Below, piece after piece: positions 10,337 through 21,800 of a stretch of DNA of 64,000 bases. Position numbers and translations under genes: made by a program. The DNA is taken from assembly GCA_013180625.2 (NCBI GenBank), contig SNVD02013683.1:124001-188000 (forward strand), in the 5' to 3' direction. The notes beneath the pieces were generated by a model. It made no database searches. It was not told the DNA's origin and was given only the letters and a program-made list of their open reading frames with translations. Source of the DNA: Boswellia sacra. Lineage: Eukaryota; Streptophyta; Magnoliopsida; Sapindales; Burseraceae. Each line of letters starts with the position of its first letter. Positions within the stretch are counted from its first letter, which is position 1.

Positions 10337-11792
10337 GGCCTAATAGCAATCTAACATAGGCCTATCTAATTTATTAGAAATAGGCCTAACGCTATTAATT
10401 GTTTTAAGACATATTTAAGAGTAGTTCTATTCAGCCCCCGCTTTTAGTCTCATTAGACCCCATTTCAAAATTAAATATCGGTAAAATTGTAATAAAAATA
10501 TAACATATATTATAATGGATATTAAGCATATGGACTTAACAAAAACTCCAAAAACTCCTACTTTTTCCTTTTTTTATCTCAATTCTCTTTTCCCTATTTT
10601 AACTCTTACCATATCAACTTCTTCCTTCCTCACAATTCATCTCTCTCTCTCTTTCTAGTTTATCTTTATTCCATTTGATATTCATCAAAGTTCATATATC
10701 TCTTCTTTCTCTACAACTTTCAACAAATCATAAAAACTAATCTAATGTAAACCAAATCATCCATTTATTATTATACTAACATCTTTTTCCTATCCCTTTT
10801 AAATGCTAAAACTGAGAAGTAATTTGATTAGCTATTTCGTTTATATGAATTTGGAGAATTCAATGAAGTAAAGGAAAACAATTAATTAAAGGTAAAACCA
10901 TGAGAAGTTTTTTATAATTCTTTAAACTTAGAGAATTGCAACAATAAAAAAGAATTGAAGAAAAGATTCAAAAAATCATTGAGAACAACTAATAATTTAA
11001 TTAAAGGTTAAATTGAAGAGAAAAAGTCTACCACTAAATTCAAATAATGCTTTAATTACTTTAATTAAAATGAAAATATATGAAAACTAATACAAGAGGC
11101 AATAAATAAGAGATTATTTATAATATTTAAGATTATAATTATATCCTTATTAATTAGAGGTAAGGTATAAGGAGATAAAAAGTTAGGCTGAATAGAAGAA
11201 CTCTTTATATAATGCTAATGTTTATAACGATAGAGTTGAAGTAATCAAAACCACAAATTAAGTGATCAAACTTAATCGTGCATTATCATAGCATATTTAA
11301 AGGATGAGAATGAAGAACTAATGATAACTTTTTACAATATATATAATTTGGGAATGGCTCCATTTGTGAGACCTTCTCATCATTTTATTCAACCGTCTTA
11401 CTTCTACCTTCAAACACTAGAGAAACTTTGTTTAATTGATTGTTCTATATTTTTTGGAAAAGAGTGCACCTTAACAAACAATTCTTTGTCATTGAAGCTT
11501 GGAGGTCAAACTATTGTTAACTTGAATTGCACAGAAATAAGTTTCCAGAGGGGCAAACTTTGATCTTTAGGTCAATATAATTTTGCATGCCTTGACATTG
11601 ATTTGTTCACTAGTGGGACTGTACGTAACATGGTATTCATCATGTGGGTACTGCTCACTAGTGATTACTATTCATCAAGTATTGTTCATAATAGAGGCAT
11701 TGTTCATCAATGGTATTGTTCATATTCACGCGCTGTTCATTATTACTATAGCAAATTCATTGTAGCAATGCACAATGTTTACTGTTATTGTA
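10226..11792 (+). repeat. Copia-family LTR B, left part
   Basis: Begins TGTTATAT and aligns with the reverse complement of the LTRs at 27139-28097 and 32626-33570. Shared stretches include AATAAATACACAAATTGG and GAAGCTTGGAGGTCAAAC. It is interrupted by a MITE at 10417-11205 and then by a Ty3 element at 11793. The rest of the LTR continues at 24280. Whether this is a solo LTR or part of a larger element cannot be settled, because the far end is unclear. Confidence 0.75.
10417..11205. mobile_element. MITE inside LTR B
   Basis: About 790 bp of non-coding AT-rich sequence bounded by inverted repeats. The left end is AAGAGTAGTTCTATTCAGCC and the reverse complement of the right end is AAGAGTTCTTCTATTCAGCC, matching at 18 of 20 positions. 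The bases TTA flank both ends if the inverted repeat is taken to start AGAG, which would suit a PIF/Harbinger target duplication. The superfamily call is tentative. Removing it makes LTR B collinear with its relatives. Confidence 0.7.
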
Positions 11793-12347
11793 TGACACAG
11801 AACATCAGCCTATTGCTACGAATGGATTTGGATAGCCCGCAATACCAACCCATTACACCAGTCAATTTTATGCAAATAAAATAGCCCATTGGTTAAGAAA
11901 CAATTGATGGGCAGAAAAGTAATTTTAAGTTGTCTTCATCGTTACTTACCCAGCATGATCCACACATTTAGGAATTCTTTTGACTATTCTTTTGAATACT
12001 AGCGGCTGATGCACATGGTTTTTTTTTTTTAAGCATTAAATGACTACTTTATAGTAGAAGATTTTTGCCACCATATCTATATGTAATTATGCCTTGTTTG
12101 ATGTGCCTTATCTTTTAAAAAAATATTATATTCTAGTTGCACCTAACCTGGAGGGATGTTTTAGGTATTTAAACTTGATTTCATGCATTTTAAAGATACT
12201 TTGAGTGTTATTTTCACTACAAGAGTTCTTTCTAACCAACCTGTTTAGTTTAGAATTTTTTGAACTTTTGTGTCTTGTTGAATTATACCAACATCTTTCC
12301 ATTTTTGTGAACAAGATCACGAAACCATCAATGCTTGTGCTACGTAA
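11793..12347 (+). repeat. 5' LTR of outer Ty3 element
   Basis: Starts TGACACAGAACATCAGCC, where the partner has TGATGCAGAACATCAGCC, and aligns to 23731-24279 throughout with scattered substitutions. It ends three bases before the primer binding site. Confidence 0.85.
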
Positions 12348-12349
12348 GG

Positions 12350-12361
12350 TGGTATCAGAGC
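12350..12361 (+). other. Primer binding site of outer Ty3 element
   Basis: TGGTATCAGAGC, complementary to the 3' end of initiator-methionine tRNA, two bases after the LTR. The inner chromovirus inserted immediately downstream, with its target duplication TTAG at 12362-12365. Confidence 0.9.
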
Positions 12362-12365
12362 TTAG

Positions 12366-12886
12366 TGTCACGAGCTTAGAGGTTTACGCAGCACGCTCGT
12401 GCGGCACTTAGGCAACTTGAACTTGAAAGTTGCTACGTAAGCCTAGTGATTTGCCTTCTCGCTCAAGGAGAAGAGAGGATCATTGAGCCAAAGAGCTTTG
12501 TAGGCAAGAAGAGAAGAGATGGAAGATTATAGGTAAGTGTTGCTAGAAAAGAAAGCTTTGTATTATACAAGAATGCTTGCTTACAACTTTGTTTGAATGC
12601 TTGGATTTGCTTGGATGATTTACAAATGAGCTTTGGAGGGGTTTTTATAGTAAACCACCTCTCAAATAAATGGCTAAGATGTAATGCATCTAAGGGTCCT
12701 AATTCACTATCTAGAATCATCTACTAAAATATTTAGATATGTACAAGAGTCAAGAGAGAATTCTAGGAACTTGACTTGCTAGAGAATTCTAGAAGATGGG
12801 CTTGGACTTGTAAGCTTTCTAGAAGCTAGGCCAAGCCTCATGCATATTTGGGCCACTCTAACAAGCAAATTGGACGGGCTATAACA
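12366..12886 (-). repeat. 3' LTR of inner chromovirus
   Basis: Runs TGTCACGAGC to GGGCTATAACA on the plus strand and aligns with 17555-18103. It is shorter than its partner by about 28 bp because the partner carries two short internal duplications. Confidence 0.9.
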
Positions 12887-12900
12887 TCCTCCCCCACCTA
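12887..12900 (-). other. Polypurine tract of inner chromovirus
   Basis: On the minus strand TAGGTGGGGGAGGA lies directly before the 3' LTR, the normal position of the plus-strand primer. Confidence 0.85.
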
Positions 12901-12957
12901 ATTCCGTGATTTTCTCGGCACGCTTTCGTCCTTGTAGCGTTGGATGTGTTCGCCAAA

Positions 12958-13302
12958 TTACCACAAGGCGTCTTCGCGTTCCCGTCTAGACTCACTATCT
13001 GAAAAGTTTTTCCACTTTACCAAGTATTCGATGTATGGTGGAACTCCTCTCCTTCGTATCACACATTCTGTAAGGATGTATTCCACATCCTTATCGAATG
13101 CAGTGACAACGGCTGTGGGTGCTCTTTTAGACTCGCTTCTACTTAGATCTTCCTTGTCCTCATGATAGGGCTTGAGGAAACTTACATGAGAGACCGGATG
13201 GATCTTGAGGTTAGGTGGCATTCGGACTTTGTAGGAGACTTCGCCCACTCGCTTGACAATAGGGAAGGGATCTTCGTATTTTCTTACGAACCCCTTGTGC
13301 AC
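12958..13302 (-). pseudogene. Integrase C-terminus and chromodomain fragment
   Basis: A 114-codon open stretch. Its first half is the GPY-like C-terminal part of integrase, with the block HPVSHVSFLKPYH. The second half (about 12975-13090) is a chromodomain fragment with VEYILTECVIRRRG and an E-Y-L-V-K-W-K block. In host chromodomain proteins this fold binds methylated histone H3, and in chromoviruses it steers integration. The element's final residues are altered near 12960. Confidence 0.88.
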
Positions 13303-14280
13303 TTTGTGAAGTGACTTGAATTGTTAGGGTAATAGCTTGATAAGTACCAAGTCTCCTTCTTGGAATGCGAGGTGTCATCTCTTAGTGTCCGCCCATTTCT
13401 TCATTCGCTTAGTGACCTTGTCCAAGCATGCTCTTGTAACGTCGGCTTGTTCATGCCATTCCTTCGTGAGCTTGTAGGCCGCTGGACTCTTCACTTCATA
13501 GGTTGAGCTATGGCATGTGGAGTCATAGGTTGTTATCCCGTCACAATCTTAAACGGAATCTTACCCGTTGTCTTACTCTTTTAGAGATTATATAAGAATT
13601 GAGTAGTGTCTAGCAACTTTGCCCAATCATGTTGGTGAGTGCTCACATAATGCCTCAAGTATAGCTTAAGAAAGGTATTGATATACTCGGTTTGACCATC
13701 AGTTTGGAGATGAAAGCTTGTTGAGAAGCTCAAGTCGGTCCCCAACATTTTGAAGAGCTCTCTCTAAAAACGTCCGGTGAAGCGAAGGTCACGATCACTC
13801 ACCATATTTTGTGAAACTCCCTATAGCTTCACTATGTGTTTGAGGAATGCTTGAGCAGCTTCGTCCGCGGTCTAATCCGCAGAGACGGGAGTGAAGGTGG
13901 CATATTTGTTAAATCGATCGACTACCATCATTATGCTTCTATACCCCTCGGATTGTGGCAAGGCCACAATAAAGTCTATCGAGACACATTGTCATGGCCT
14001 TTCCACGATAGGTAGGGGTTCTAGCAAACCGCGGGCCGTTGGTGTTCAACCTTGTCTTGTTGGCACACAAGACAAGTCCTTACATAGCCTTCCACATCTT
14101 CCCGTATTTGAGGTCAATAGTAGGAATCTTGCATGAGTGCAAGGGATCGTGCCATACCTGGGTGACCAGCCCACTTGTAATCATGGCACTCTTTGATGAT
14201 CTCCTTCTATAAATTCCCATATCTTGGCACGACGAGGCGATTCCCGGTTGTGAGGAGTAGGTCTTCGTCAAGCCAAAAGC
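13303..14280 (-). pseudogene. Decayed integrase of inner chromovirus
   Basis: Minus-strand sequence between the RNase H end and the chromodomain. Integrase-like text is spread over all frames, with no open stretch longer than about 70 codons. The short minus-strand frame at 14080-14298 overlaps the zinc-binding part but is shifted. Confidence 0.65.
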
Positions 14281-14281
14281 A

Positions 14282-15560
14282 TCATGTCTTCCCCTCACTT
14301 GCCAATTTCAAGAGATTCTTGGTTATGGGGTCATGCTTTAGGCCTTGTTTGATGCGATCGATGAGTACACTTTGTGGACGCCTCATGCTTAGAGTGGCAT
14401 GTTTCGCCTTGTGACTTAGGGCATCGACTACAAATTTTGCCTTACCCACTTTGTACTCAAGCCTACAGTCGAACTGAGCCAAGAAGTCTTGCCATCGTGC
14501 TTGTTTGGGGCTTAGCTTCTTTTGCATTTGAAAATAACTTGTGACCACATTGTCGGTCTTGATGACGAAGTGTGAGCCAAGCAAATAGTATCGCCAAACC
14601 CGTAGGCAATGAATGATGGTAGTCATTTCCTTCTCTTGGATCGTGTATCGTCGCTCCATGTCATTGAGCTTGCGGCTCTCGTATGCAATAGAGTGCCCTT
14701 CTTGCATGAGAACCCCCTCTATGGCAAAGTTGGAGGTGTTCGTGTGCATCTCGAATGGCTTGGTGTGGTTAGGTAGCACCAACACCGGTTCCTCACATAT
14801 TGCCTTCTTCAGCTCCTCGAAGGCATGTCGGCACTCTCTAGACCAGTGCCATGTGCGGTTCTTCTTGAGAAGATCCATGAGTGGGGCGGCTTTGGTTGAG
14901 TAGCCCTTGATAAACTGTCGATAGTAGTTAACCAGCCCAAGGAAAAATCTTAGTTTTAGTACCTTGGTTGGAGGCTCCCATTCTCGAATGGCCTTTACCT
15001 TCGCTTGGTCCATCATAAGCTTCCCATCCCATATTCGCTGGCCAAGGAACTCTACCTCTTGTTGGGCAAAGGAGCATTTTTCCTTCTTGACATAGAGTTC
15101 ATTATCGCGAAGTACTTAGAAGACTTGTTGAAGATGTTGCATATGCTCTTCAAGAGTTATGCTATAAATGATAATGTCGTCCAAGTAGACTACTACGAAC
15201 CGATCAAAATAGGGATGGAAGAGCTTGTTCATAAGGGTACAGAATGTGGCAGGTGTATTGGTGAGGCCAAATGGCATGACAAGGAATTCATAAGCTCCAT
15301 ACATTGTCACACACGCAGTCTTTAGTTCATTACCCTTGGCAATGCGCACTTGGTAGTACCCCGATCTCAAATCAAGCTTGGTAAAGTATCGAGCCTTCCC
15401 AAGTTGATCAAACAACTCCGCAATTAATGGAATCGGGTACTTGTTCTTGATGGTGATCTTGTTAAGTGCCCGATAATCGATACACATGCGGAGGAATCCA
15501 TCCTTCTTCTTTTGAAAAAGGACGGGTGCACCGCATGGAGCTTTCGAGGGCTAGATGTAT
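14282..15560 (-). pseudogene. Reverse transcriptase and RNase H of inner chromovirus
   Basis: The reverse transcriptase piece at 15487-15116 starts at the [12 protein letters not shown] block and keeps [10 protein letters not shown] and the catalytic box Y-L-D-D-I. A stop or shift near 15115-15020 separates it from the piece at 15016-14282. That piece covers the end of reverse transcriptase, the connection and RNase H, with NYYRQFIKGYS, FEMHTNTSNFAIEGVL and IKTDN blocks. Confidence 0.9.
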
Positions 15561-16051
15561 CCCGCATCAAGGAGATCTTGGAGTTGCTTCATTAACTCCG
15601 TAAGTTCGGGTGGCGCCATGCGGTAAGGCGCCATGGCTGGAGGCTTGGCACCGTGCTCCAACTCGATTTGGTGATCCACTTCCCGTCGTGGAGGTAACTT
15701 CTTTGAAAGCTCTTGGGGCATGATGTCCTTGTATTCCTCAGGGACGGCTTGGACTCATCTTGGCAATGGGTCCTTAGAAATGGTGATGCCCTCCCCATCG
15801 TTTAACTCACGAACGGTGGCAAGGAAACTTGAGTCCTTCTTCATCCCCCGTTTAAATTATAGCGTGGATAACATCTTGTTCTCAACCTTTGCTGCACGTT
15901 CCACCATATCCATGCATGATTGACTCCCATCGAGGATGCTAAGGGAGTTAGAAGCCGGTATGGGGGAAGCATGAACTTGGTCAAAGAATTTCATGCCCAA
16001 CACTACTTGGAAGTCATCCATGGGGACGATAGAGAAATTAAGCTTTCCGCT

Positions 16052-16399
16052 TCAAGTGTCAAGTTCTACCGATGTTGTCTTAGACACCCCCAATATTGCC
16101 TTGATGGGTGAGTTTACTGCCTTGATGGTGCCTCCTTTATTGATATATTTGAGGTCTAACTGTTTGGCCTCTTCTTCAAAAATGAAGTTGTGCGTGGCTC
16201 CCGTATCAAGCATCACACGCATATCCTTGCCGTTGATTATGGCGCTCACGTACATTAGACCCTTTTGGATATGTGTGGGTCTTTTAAGTGCGCCAATTGT
16301 GTGAAGAGAACCCATCCCAACTTGTGGCTCCTCATTTTGTACGCTCTCATGTTGAGCAGCTAGGGCGTTGAGGGTCTTCCTCTTTGGGCAATCCCGCAC
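16052..16399 (-). pseudogene. Aspartic protease fragment of inner chromovirus
   Basis: A 115-codon stretch with the active-site box D-T-G-A-T-H-N-F at about residues 66-73, the standard Ty3 protease motif. Gag precedes it on the minus strand. Confidence 0.85.
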
Positions 16400-17520
16400 C
16401 TAATGAGGACCATCACAAATGAAGCAAGGACTTTTTGGTTTAGGGGAGTCGAACTTACCTTTGTTAGGTGTGTCGCGCTTATCTCCCCCGAATGGTTTAC
16501 GTGCACCACCTTCCTTTCGAGCATGGTCCTTCTTGCTCTTCCGCTCTCCTCCACCTTTTTTATGGTTGGCCTTCCTATCCTTGGATTGGGAGATGTAGTA
16601 TCAGGGATTCGGCTACGGCTATGGTATCATCAAGATTTTGCATTCCGTGCCTTTTAAGCTCGACCCTCGCCCAATCCTTGAGCCCGTCAAAGAAGTAGAA
16701 AAGAGAGTCCTTTTCGGACATGTCCTCGATCTGTAGAATGATGGTGGTGAACTCCTTGATATACTCCCGAATGGTACCGCTTTACTTCAATCGACGGAGG
16801 CGGCCCCTTGCCTTATTTTCAGCATTGCTAGGAGAGAAGTGCTTTCGAAGTTCTCTCTTGAAGTCCTCCCATGTGCGAAGGGAGAAGATGTCTCTGCCCA
16901 CGTCACTGTGCTTTCAACGCCACCACAATTGGGCTGCATCTCGTAGGAATGTGGGTGCAATGTTGATCCTGAAAGCGTCATTATAGACACGTTTGGCTTT
17001 GAAGTATTGCTCCAAGCTGAACAGGAAGTTTTCAATTTCTGTGGCGTTGCGAGTGCCATTGTATGTGGCGAGAGTAAGCACTTGCATGGTGCTTAGCCCA
17101 CTTGTGTAAGACAGGTTAGCACGATCACATTGATGCTTCTCCCATTCCGTGCAAGATTCCTCTACTTCTACACGGATTGCTTGCAACTCATGCTCCACAA
17201 AGGTTCGCAAGCCCACGAGCTCTCGTGTAATGTTGTAAAGCTCTTTTTAATAAGCTTTGCTAAACTCAAGGATGTTGAACTTTGTGGCTTGAGTGATCTC
17301 TCCATAATCCGTCTCTAGGCCTTCGAGACGGTCGGAGAGGCCTTCGATAGCATTGTCCATCCCCGCGATAGCTTGCTTTATACTAGCAACACGAGGCTCC
17401 AAGGCTTCCGCGAGCGAAGCTTTGGACTTACCACGTTTTCCTTTTGGGCGTGGCTGAGGTTGAGGTTGCTCCTCTCGTCCACAAACTTGCTCCTCCATGT
17501 CACTTCAATGTTAGATGCCA
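16370..17520 (-). pseudogene. Gag of inner chromovirus, frameshifted
   Basis: Gag-like text appears in pieces: a charged N-terminal region with Q-P-Q-P-Q-P (17498-17247), the central gag domain ending F-L-R-D-A-A-Q-L-W-W-R (17216-16914) and a basic C-terminal region. The frame changes at least twice. Confidence 0.75.
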
Positions 17521-17540
17521 TGCTCTTGTACTCAAACCTT

Positions 17541-17552
17541 GCTCTGATACCA
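17541..17552 (-). other. Primer binding site of inner chromovirus
   Basis: GCTCTGATACCA on the plus strand, so TGGTATCAGAGC on the element's strand, two bases from the 5' LTR. Confidence 0.9.
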
Positions 17553-17554
17553 AC

Positions 17555-18103
17555 TGTCACAAGCTTAGAGGTTTGCGCAGCACGCTTGTGCGACACTTAG
17601 GCAACTTGAACTCAAAAGTTGCTAAGCAAGCCTAGTGATTTGCCTTCTCACTCAAGGAGAAGAGTGGATCGTTGAGCCAAAGAGCTTTGTAGGTAAGAAG
17701 AGAAGAGATGGAAGATTAGAGGCAAGTGTTGCTAGAGAAGAAAGCTTTGTATTACACAAGAATGCTTGCTTACAACTTTGCTTGAATGCTTAGATTTTGC
17801 TTGGATGCTTGGATTTGCTTGGATGATTTACAAATGAGGTTTGGAGGGGTTTTTATAGTGAACCACCTCTCAAATAAATGGCTAAGATCTAATGTATCTA
17901 AGGGTCCTAATTCACTATCTAGAATCATCTACTAAAATATCTAGATATGTACAAGAGTAGATATGTACAAGAGAGAATTCTAGAAACTTGACTTGCTAGA
18001 GAATTCTAGAAGATAGGCTTGGCCTTGCAAGCTTTCTAGAAGCTAGGCCAAGCCTTATGCATATTTGGGCCACTCTACCAAGCAAATTGTGCAGGCTATA
18101 ACA
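17555..18103 (-). repeat. 5' LTR of inner chromovirus
   Basis: Partner of 12366-12886. It has two extra tandem bits, one in the run of GCTTGGAT phrases near 17790 and one in ATATGTACAAGAG near 17945, showing small slippage gains after insertion. Confidence 0.9.
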
Positions 18104-18114
18104 TTAGTCTTAAG

Positions 18115-18650
18115 ATGGTTAGGCCGAGTAATGGCAATGAAGATCGTCTTGCAAGAATGGAGCAGCATATGGAAGAGATGGCTAAAAGCATTGAATTATT
18201 GACTGAACTTGTTAAAGGCTTGCAAACCAAATAGAAGGAGAAGATAGAATCCAAATGGGGAAAATGTTACTCTTCCAAATAATAATCTAGGAGGTGAAAA
18301 TGAAAAGGACTTGGATGAAGTTTTTAAATCAGGAGCAAGGAATACAAACCAACAAAGTGATTCTTACAAAATGAAGGCTAATCTTCCTTTTTTCAATGGG
18401 GTGGTCAATAATGAGCAATTTCTTGATTGGATATATAAAGTAGAGCCTTTTTTTTTTTTTTTTGATATTATGAAGATTGAACCAAAACGCAATGTGGACT
18501 TTGTAGCCTACAAGTTGCCTAGAAGTGCGAGTACATGGTGGCAATGCCAACAAGAGCAATTGAGATCAATGGGCCAACCTTCTATTCGAAGTTGGGTTCA
18601 AAATGAAAGCATTTCTAAAGGGTTGTTTTCTGTCATTTGATTATGAACAA
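18115..18650 (+). pseudogene. Gag of outer Ty3 element, broken
   Basis: The ATG at 18115 opens a coiled-coil-like start rich in E, M and L that meets a stop after about 39 codons. The main gag domain follows at 18311-18640 with KANLPFFNG, F-L-D-W-I and A-S-T-W-W blocks. A T homopolymer near 18450 codes for six phenylalanines and is probably a slippage product. Confidence 0.85.
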
Positions 18651-19032
18651 ATACTTTTCCAATAATTTAGAATTGTTATCAAGGTACACGTTCTGTTTCT
18701 TCTTATATTGAATAATTTCTACGATTGCAAGCTAGATGCAATTTGAATGGGAATGAAGACCAACAAGTTGCATGTTATATTAATGGTCTGAATTATGATA
18801 TTCAAGACCGTTTAGCCACACAAAGCATTTGGTCAATTAACCAGCATTAAGGGCAAAACACTTCGTGCAGTCTAGGAGGGTACCAATAAATCCTATGAAC
18901 CAGGGAGTCGAAGCTAGTAACAAGGCTTTATTGAATAAAACCAAAAGCAAGGTAGTAGAATTAAGGGGTAAAGAGGCTAAAATTAAAAGGTCAAAACCAA
19001 AGAGAAAAGAAAAGTAAGAAATAGCAAAGGTT

Positions 19033-19323
19033 GTGCATTGTTTCAAGTGTAATGAGAAAGGGCACAAGTCTAGTGATTATCCTGGGCGCAAATTTGCCAA
19101 TGTGACTCAACGTGAGTGTGAGGAAGACTACTATAAAGAAGAGGTAGTGGAAGAAGATGGTGAGGAGGCGGTATGTGTTGTGAAAAGGTTGTTATACACT
19201 CCAATACAACCTAAAGAATCGCAACACAAGCGCATCTTTGAGGGTAAATGTTCAGTGGCTAATAAAGTGTGTAAACTTGTGATTGATAGTTGTAGTTATA
19301 AAAACCTGGTTTTGAAAGCTTAG
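19033..19323 (+). pseudogene. Zinc knuckle and protease of outer Ty3 element
   Basis: A 96-codon piece beginning with the gag zinc knuckle, whose last Cys is replaced by Tyr (C-F-K-C ... H-K-S-S-D-Y). It continues through an acidic linker into the protease start, where the family's D-S-G-S reads D-S-C-S. Both changes remove essential residues. Confidence 0.85.
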
Positions 19324-19572
19324 TTGAGCATTTTAAGCTTGAAACAGAGCCACATCTAACCCTATAGCATCGCTTAGATAAAAAAGGGACCTAGCATGAA
19401 AATTACATAACAATGTTATTTGCCCTTGTCCTTAGGAAAAACTTATGATGTACTACTAGGCAGGCTGTGGCAATTTGATGTTGATGCAACTTACGAAGGA
19501 AGGGATAACACCTATTCCTTTGCTTGGGATTGCAAGTGAATAGTTGTGATTCCAACTCAATGAGAGAATGTT

Positions 19573-20404
19573 GTGCCTAAAGTAGAGGAGAAAACATTGT
19601 TGTCAATGGCTCTTAAAGAGGATAAGTTTATAGAATACCTGAAAAATGTCAAAACTTGTATTTTCCTAATTGTAAAGGGAGAGAGGCAACCTATACAGCC
19701 CATACTGAAAGAAGTTGAAGGCTTATTGATAGAATTTGAAGATGTAATGGCAAAACCAACACGATTACCACCAATGCAAAACATTCAACATTGTATTAAT
19801 TTTATTCCTGGAGTTAACTTACCAAATCTATCACATTATCACATGAGTCTAAAGGAGCATAAAATCTTAAGGGAAAAGGTGGAAGACCTAATCCAAAAAG
19901 GGTACATACGAGAGAGCATTAGTCCTTGTGTCATACCTGCCTTACTTACTCCTAAGAAGGATGGAAGTTGGCAGATGTGTGTGGATAGTCGTGATATCGA
20001 CAAAATAACTGTAAGGTGCCAATTTCCAGTCCCTAGACTTGATGACTTGCTTGATCAATTCAATGGTCTCAAGTATTCACAAAGATAGACTTACAAAGTG
20101 GATATCATCAAATCAGAATTCATGTGGGAGATAAATGGAAAATATCTTTTAAAACAAAGGATGGCTCTATGGGTAGCTAGTCATGTTATTCGGGTAGTCT
20201 AATGCACTAAACATTCATGCGCCTAATAGACCAGGTACTTAAACCCTTTATGTCCTACTTCGTTGTTGTGTTTTTTGATGATATTTGATCTATAGCAAGA
20301 ATGTAAAGGAACACCTTGAGCATATTAAATAAGTTTTGGTTGTGTTGAAAAAGAGCGAGCTATTTGTAAACTTAAGAAGTATGTATTCTTAACAAACAAA
20401 TTAG
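19573..20404 (+). pseudogene. Reverse transcriptase of outer Ty3 element, 5' part
   Basis: The open stretch 19573-20088 contains the conserved reverse transcriptase start (LTPKKDGSWQMCVDSRDI). It is lost through a one-base deletion near 20080. The next blocks are readable in the shifted frame, including the catalytic V-F-F-D-D-I near 20270. The text stops at the solo LTR at 20405. Confidence 0.85.
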
Positions 20405-21795
20405 TAATAAACGCATGAAAATACACTCTTAAATATAAATAATTAATGCTAATTGGTCAATATTGTAACACTTTTTATGATATTTTAACATAATTATTTT
20501 GCTTATGCCTATTTGGCATTTGTTTCATTTCTTTTGCATTTCTTTAGTATTTATCTTGAAATAAGGTATTGTCCTTAAATTGTGATTAATGGAAATCTTT
20601 GTACAAGTTTAGTAAAATGGACATAACTCTCAGAGATTCTTGAACCTGGAGCAACATGACCTCGTTCTACACAAAGTTAAATAATAATCAAAAGCTCAAA
20701 TCCAACATTTGATAGGCCAAAGTTGAGACACAACAAAACTGAATTGCAACTGTTACTCAGCTCAACCCATCTTTGGTATTTTGACCATGTCTCACAGAAT
20801 ACTTATTCAAATTGCATGAATCTAGTGGCTATGGAAAGATGAGACAAAAAGCTACAATTTCATGTTTCTCACAAAGTCTAATTCGATCGTTTTTGGTAGC
20901 AAAAAATGTGTTAGAAGTTGGTGGAAGGGTTGGTGGCCCAAAATATGGAAGATTTGGTTCAGACTAGAATAGTTCCATTTAATTACCTATATAAGGACAC
21001 CTTGAGGAGCTAAATAGAGATGAAGAAAATCCATTGGATTCCATTTTATCATTGTATCTTATAATTCTCTCTTGTATTTTCTCTATAGAAATGGTCAGAA
21101 TGGTTTGTAAGTTAGGCTAGAGTTCTTGATAAAGCTAGAGATGAACTTGTATGTATAGTTTACATATTTATCTACTTCGATTCTTCCTCAAGGGTTATAA
21201 AGTTTGTAAGTTTGTTTATGTGTTAAACTTTTCTCATCTTGTGATTTTTTTTTAATTATAATTCTCAATTTCATATAAATTCAGTCACGCTTTTTTTATG
21301 TGATACGTGTTGAATTATAATTGTTAGTGATTGTTTCGTTTTATGAGTTGGTCTTTTACTGCAATATTATCATTGATATATTGTCGACCTTAGATAACTT
21401 GTAAGAATGAACATTTGCTAGTGAATATTGCTTTTAAATAGTTTATGCATATCAAATACATGTGTTTATCAATTATGCTTTACGATATATATTTTTCAAT
21501 TGATGGTTTGGGATATGAAACCTTCGATTGAGTTATAATTGTTGAAGCAAAGTGGGGATTAGATTTATAAAACATAGAAGTGATTCTCGATGCCTCATCT
21601 CTTAATTATTATCGATTGCTTCTAATTATTATGCATTGTAGTATCTCTATAACAAATCACTTCAAAGTTAAATTTTATATTTTTATTATCTTTTTAGTAT
21701 TTTTGTTTTACTAACTTATTTTGTCGAAAGCTTTCTCGTGGGATCGACACCTCAACCTATATTGTAATATTCATTGTATATTTTGAGCGTAAACA
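20405..21795. mobile_element. Solo LTR inside the outer Ty3 reverse transcriptase
   Basis: A 1,391-bp non-coding insertion flanked by the perfect 5-bp duplication ATTAG (20400-20404 and 21796-21800). It starts TAATAAACGCATG, a decayed TG end, and ends GAGCGTAAACA. The stretch CGTGGGATCGACACCT near the right end is typical of long LTRs of Athila/Tat-like Ty3 elements as I recall them. Reading is collinear across the insertion site in the reverse transcriptase. A TATA box sits at 20988-20995. Confidence 0.9.
20988..20995 (+). promoter_or_regulatory. TATA box within the solo LTR
   Basis: TATATAAG in mid-LTR is the probable U3 promoter of the lost element, assuming the LTR is in plus orientation. 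Confidence 0.5.
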
Positions 21796-21800
21796 ATTAG

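Larger units (their letters stand above)
12366..18103 (-). mobile_element. Inner chromovirus (Ty3 type with chromodomain)
   Basis: A minus-strand element of 5,738 bp. LTRs are 12366-12886 and 17555-18103. TTAG flanks both ends (12362-12365 and 18104-18107). The primer binding site is at 17541-17552 on the minus strand and a polypurine tract sits beside the left LTR. Gene order on the minus strand is gag, protease, reverse transcriptase, RNase H, integrase, chromodomain, which places it among chromoviruses. Stops and frameshifts break all genes. It lies just behind the primer binding site of the outer Ty3 element, in opposite orientation. Confidence 0.92.

Noticed and set aside
12350..12361. 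TGGTATCAGAGC words (also the complement near 17541 and 47500) looked like tRNA gene pieces
   Set aside because: Each sits at an LTR border and is the usual primer binding site complementary to initiator-methionine tRNA; no tRNA gene surrounds it.
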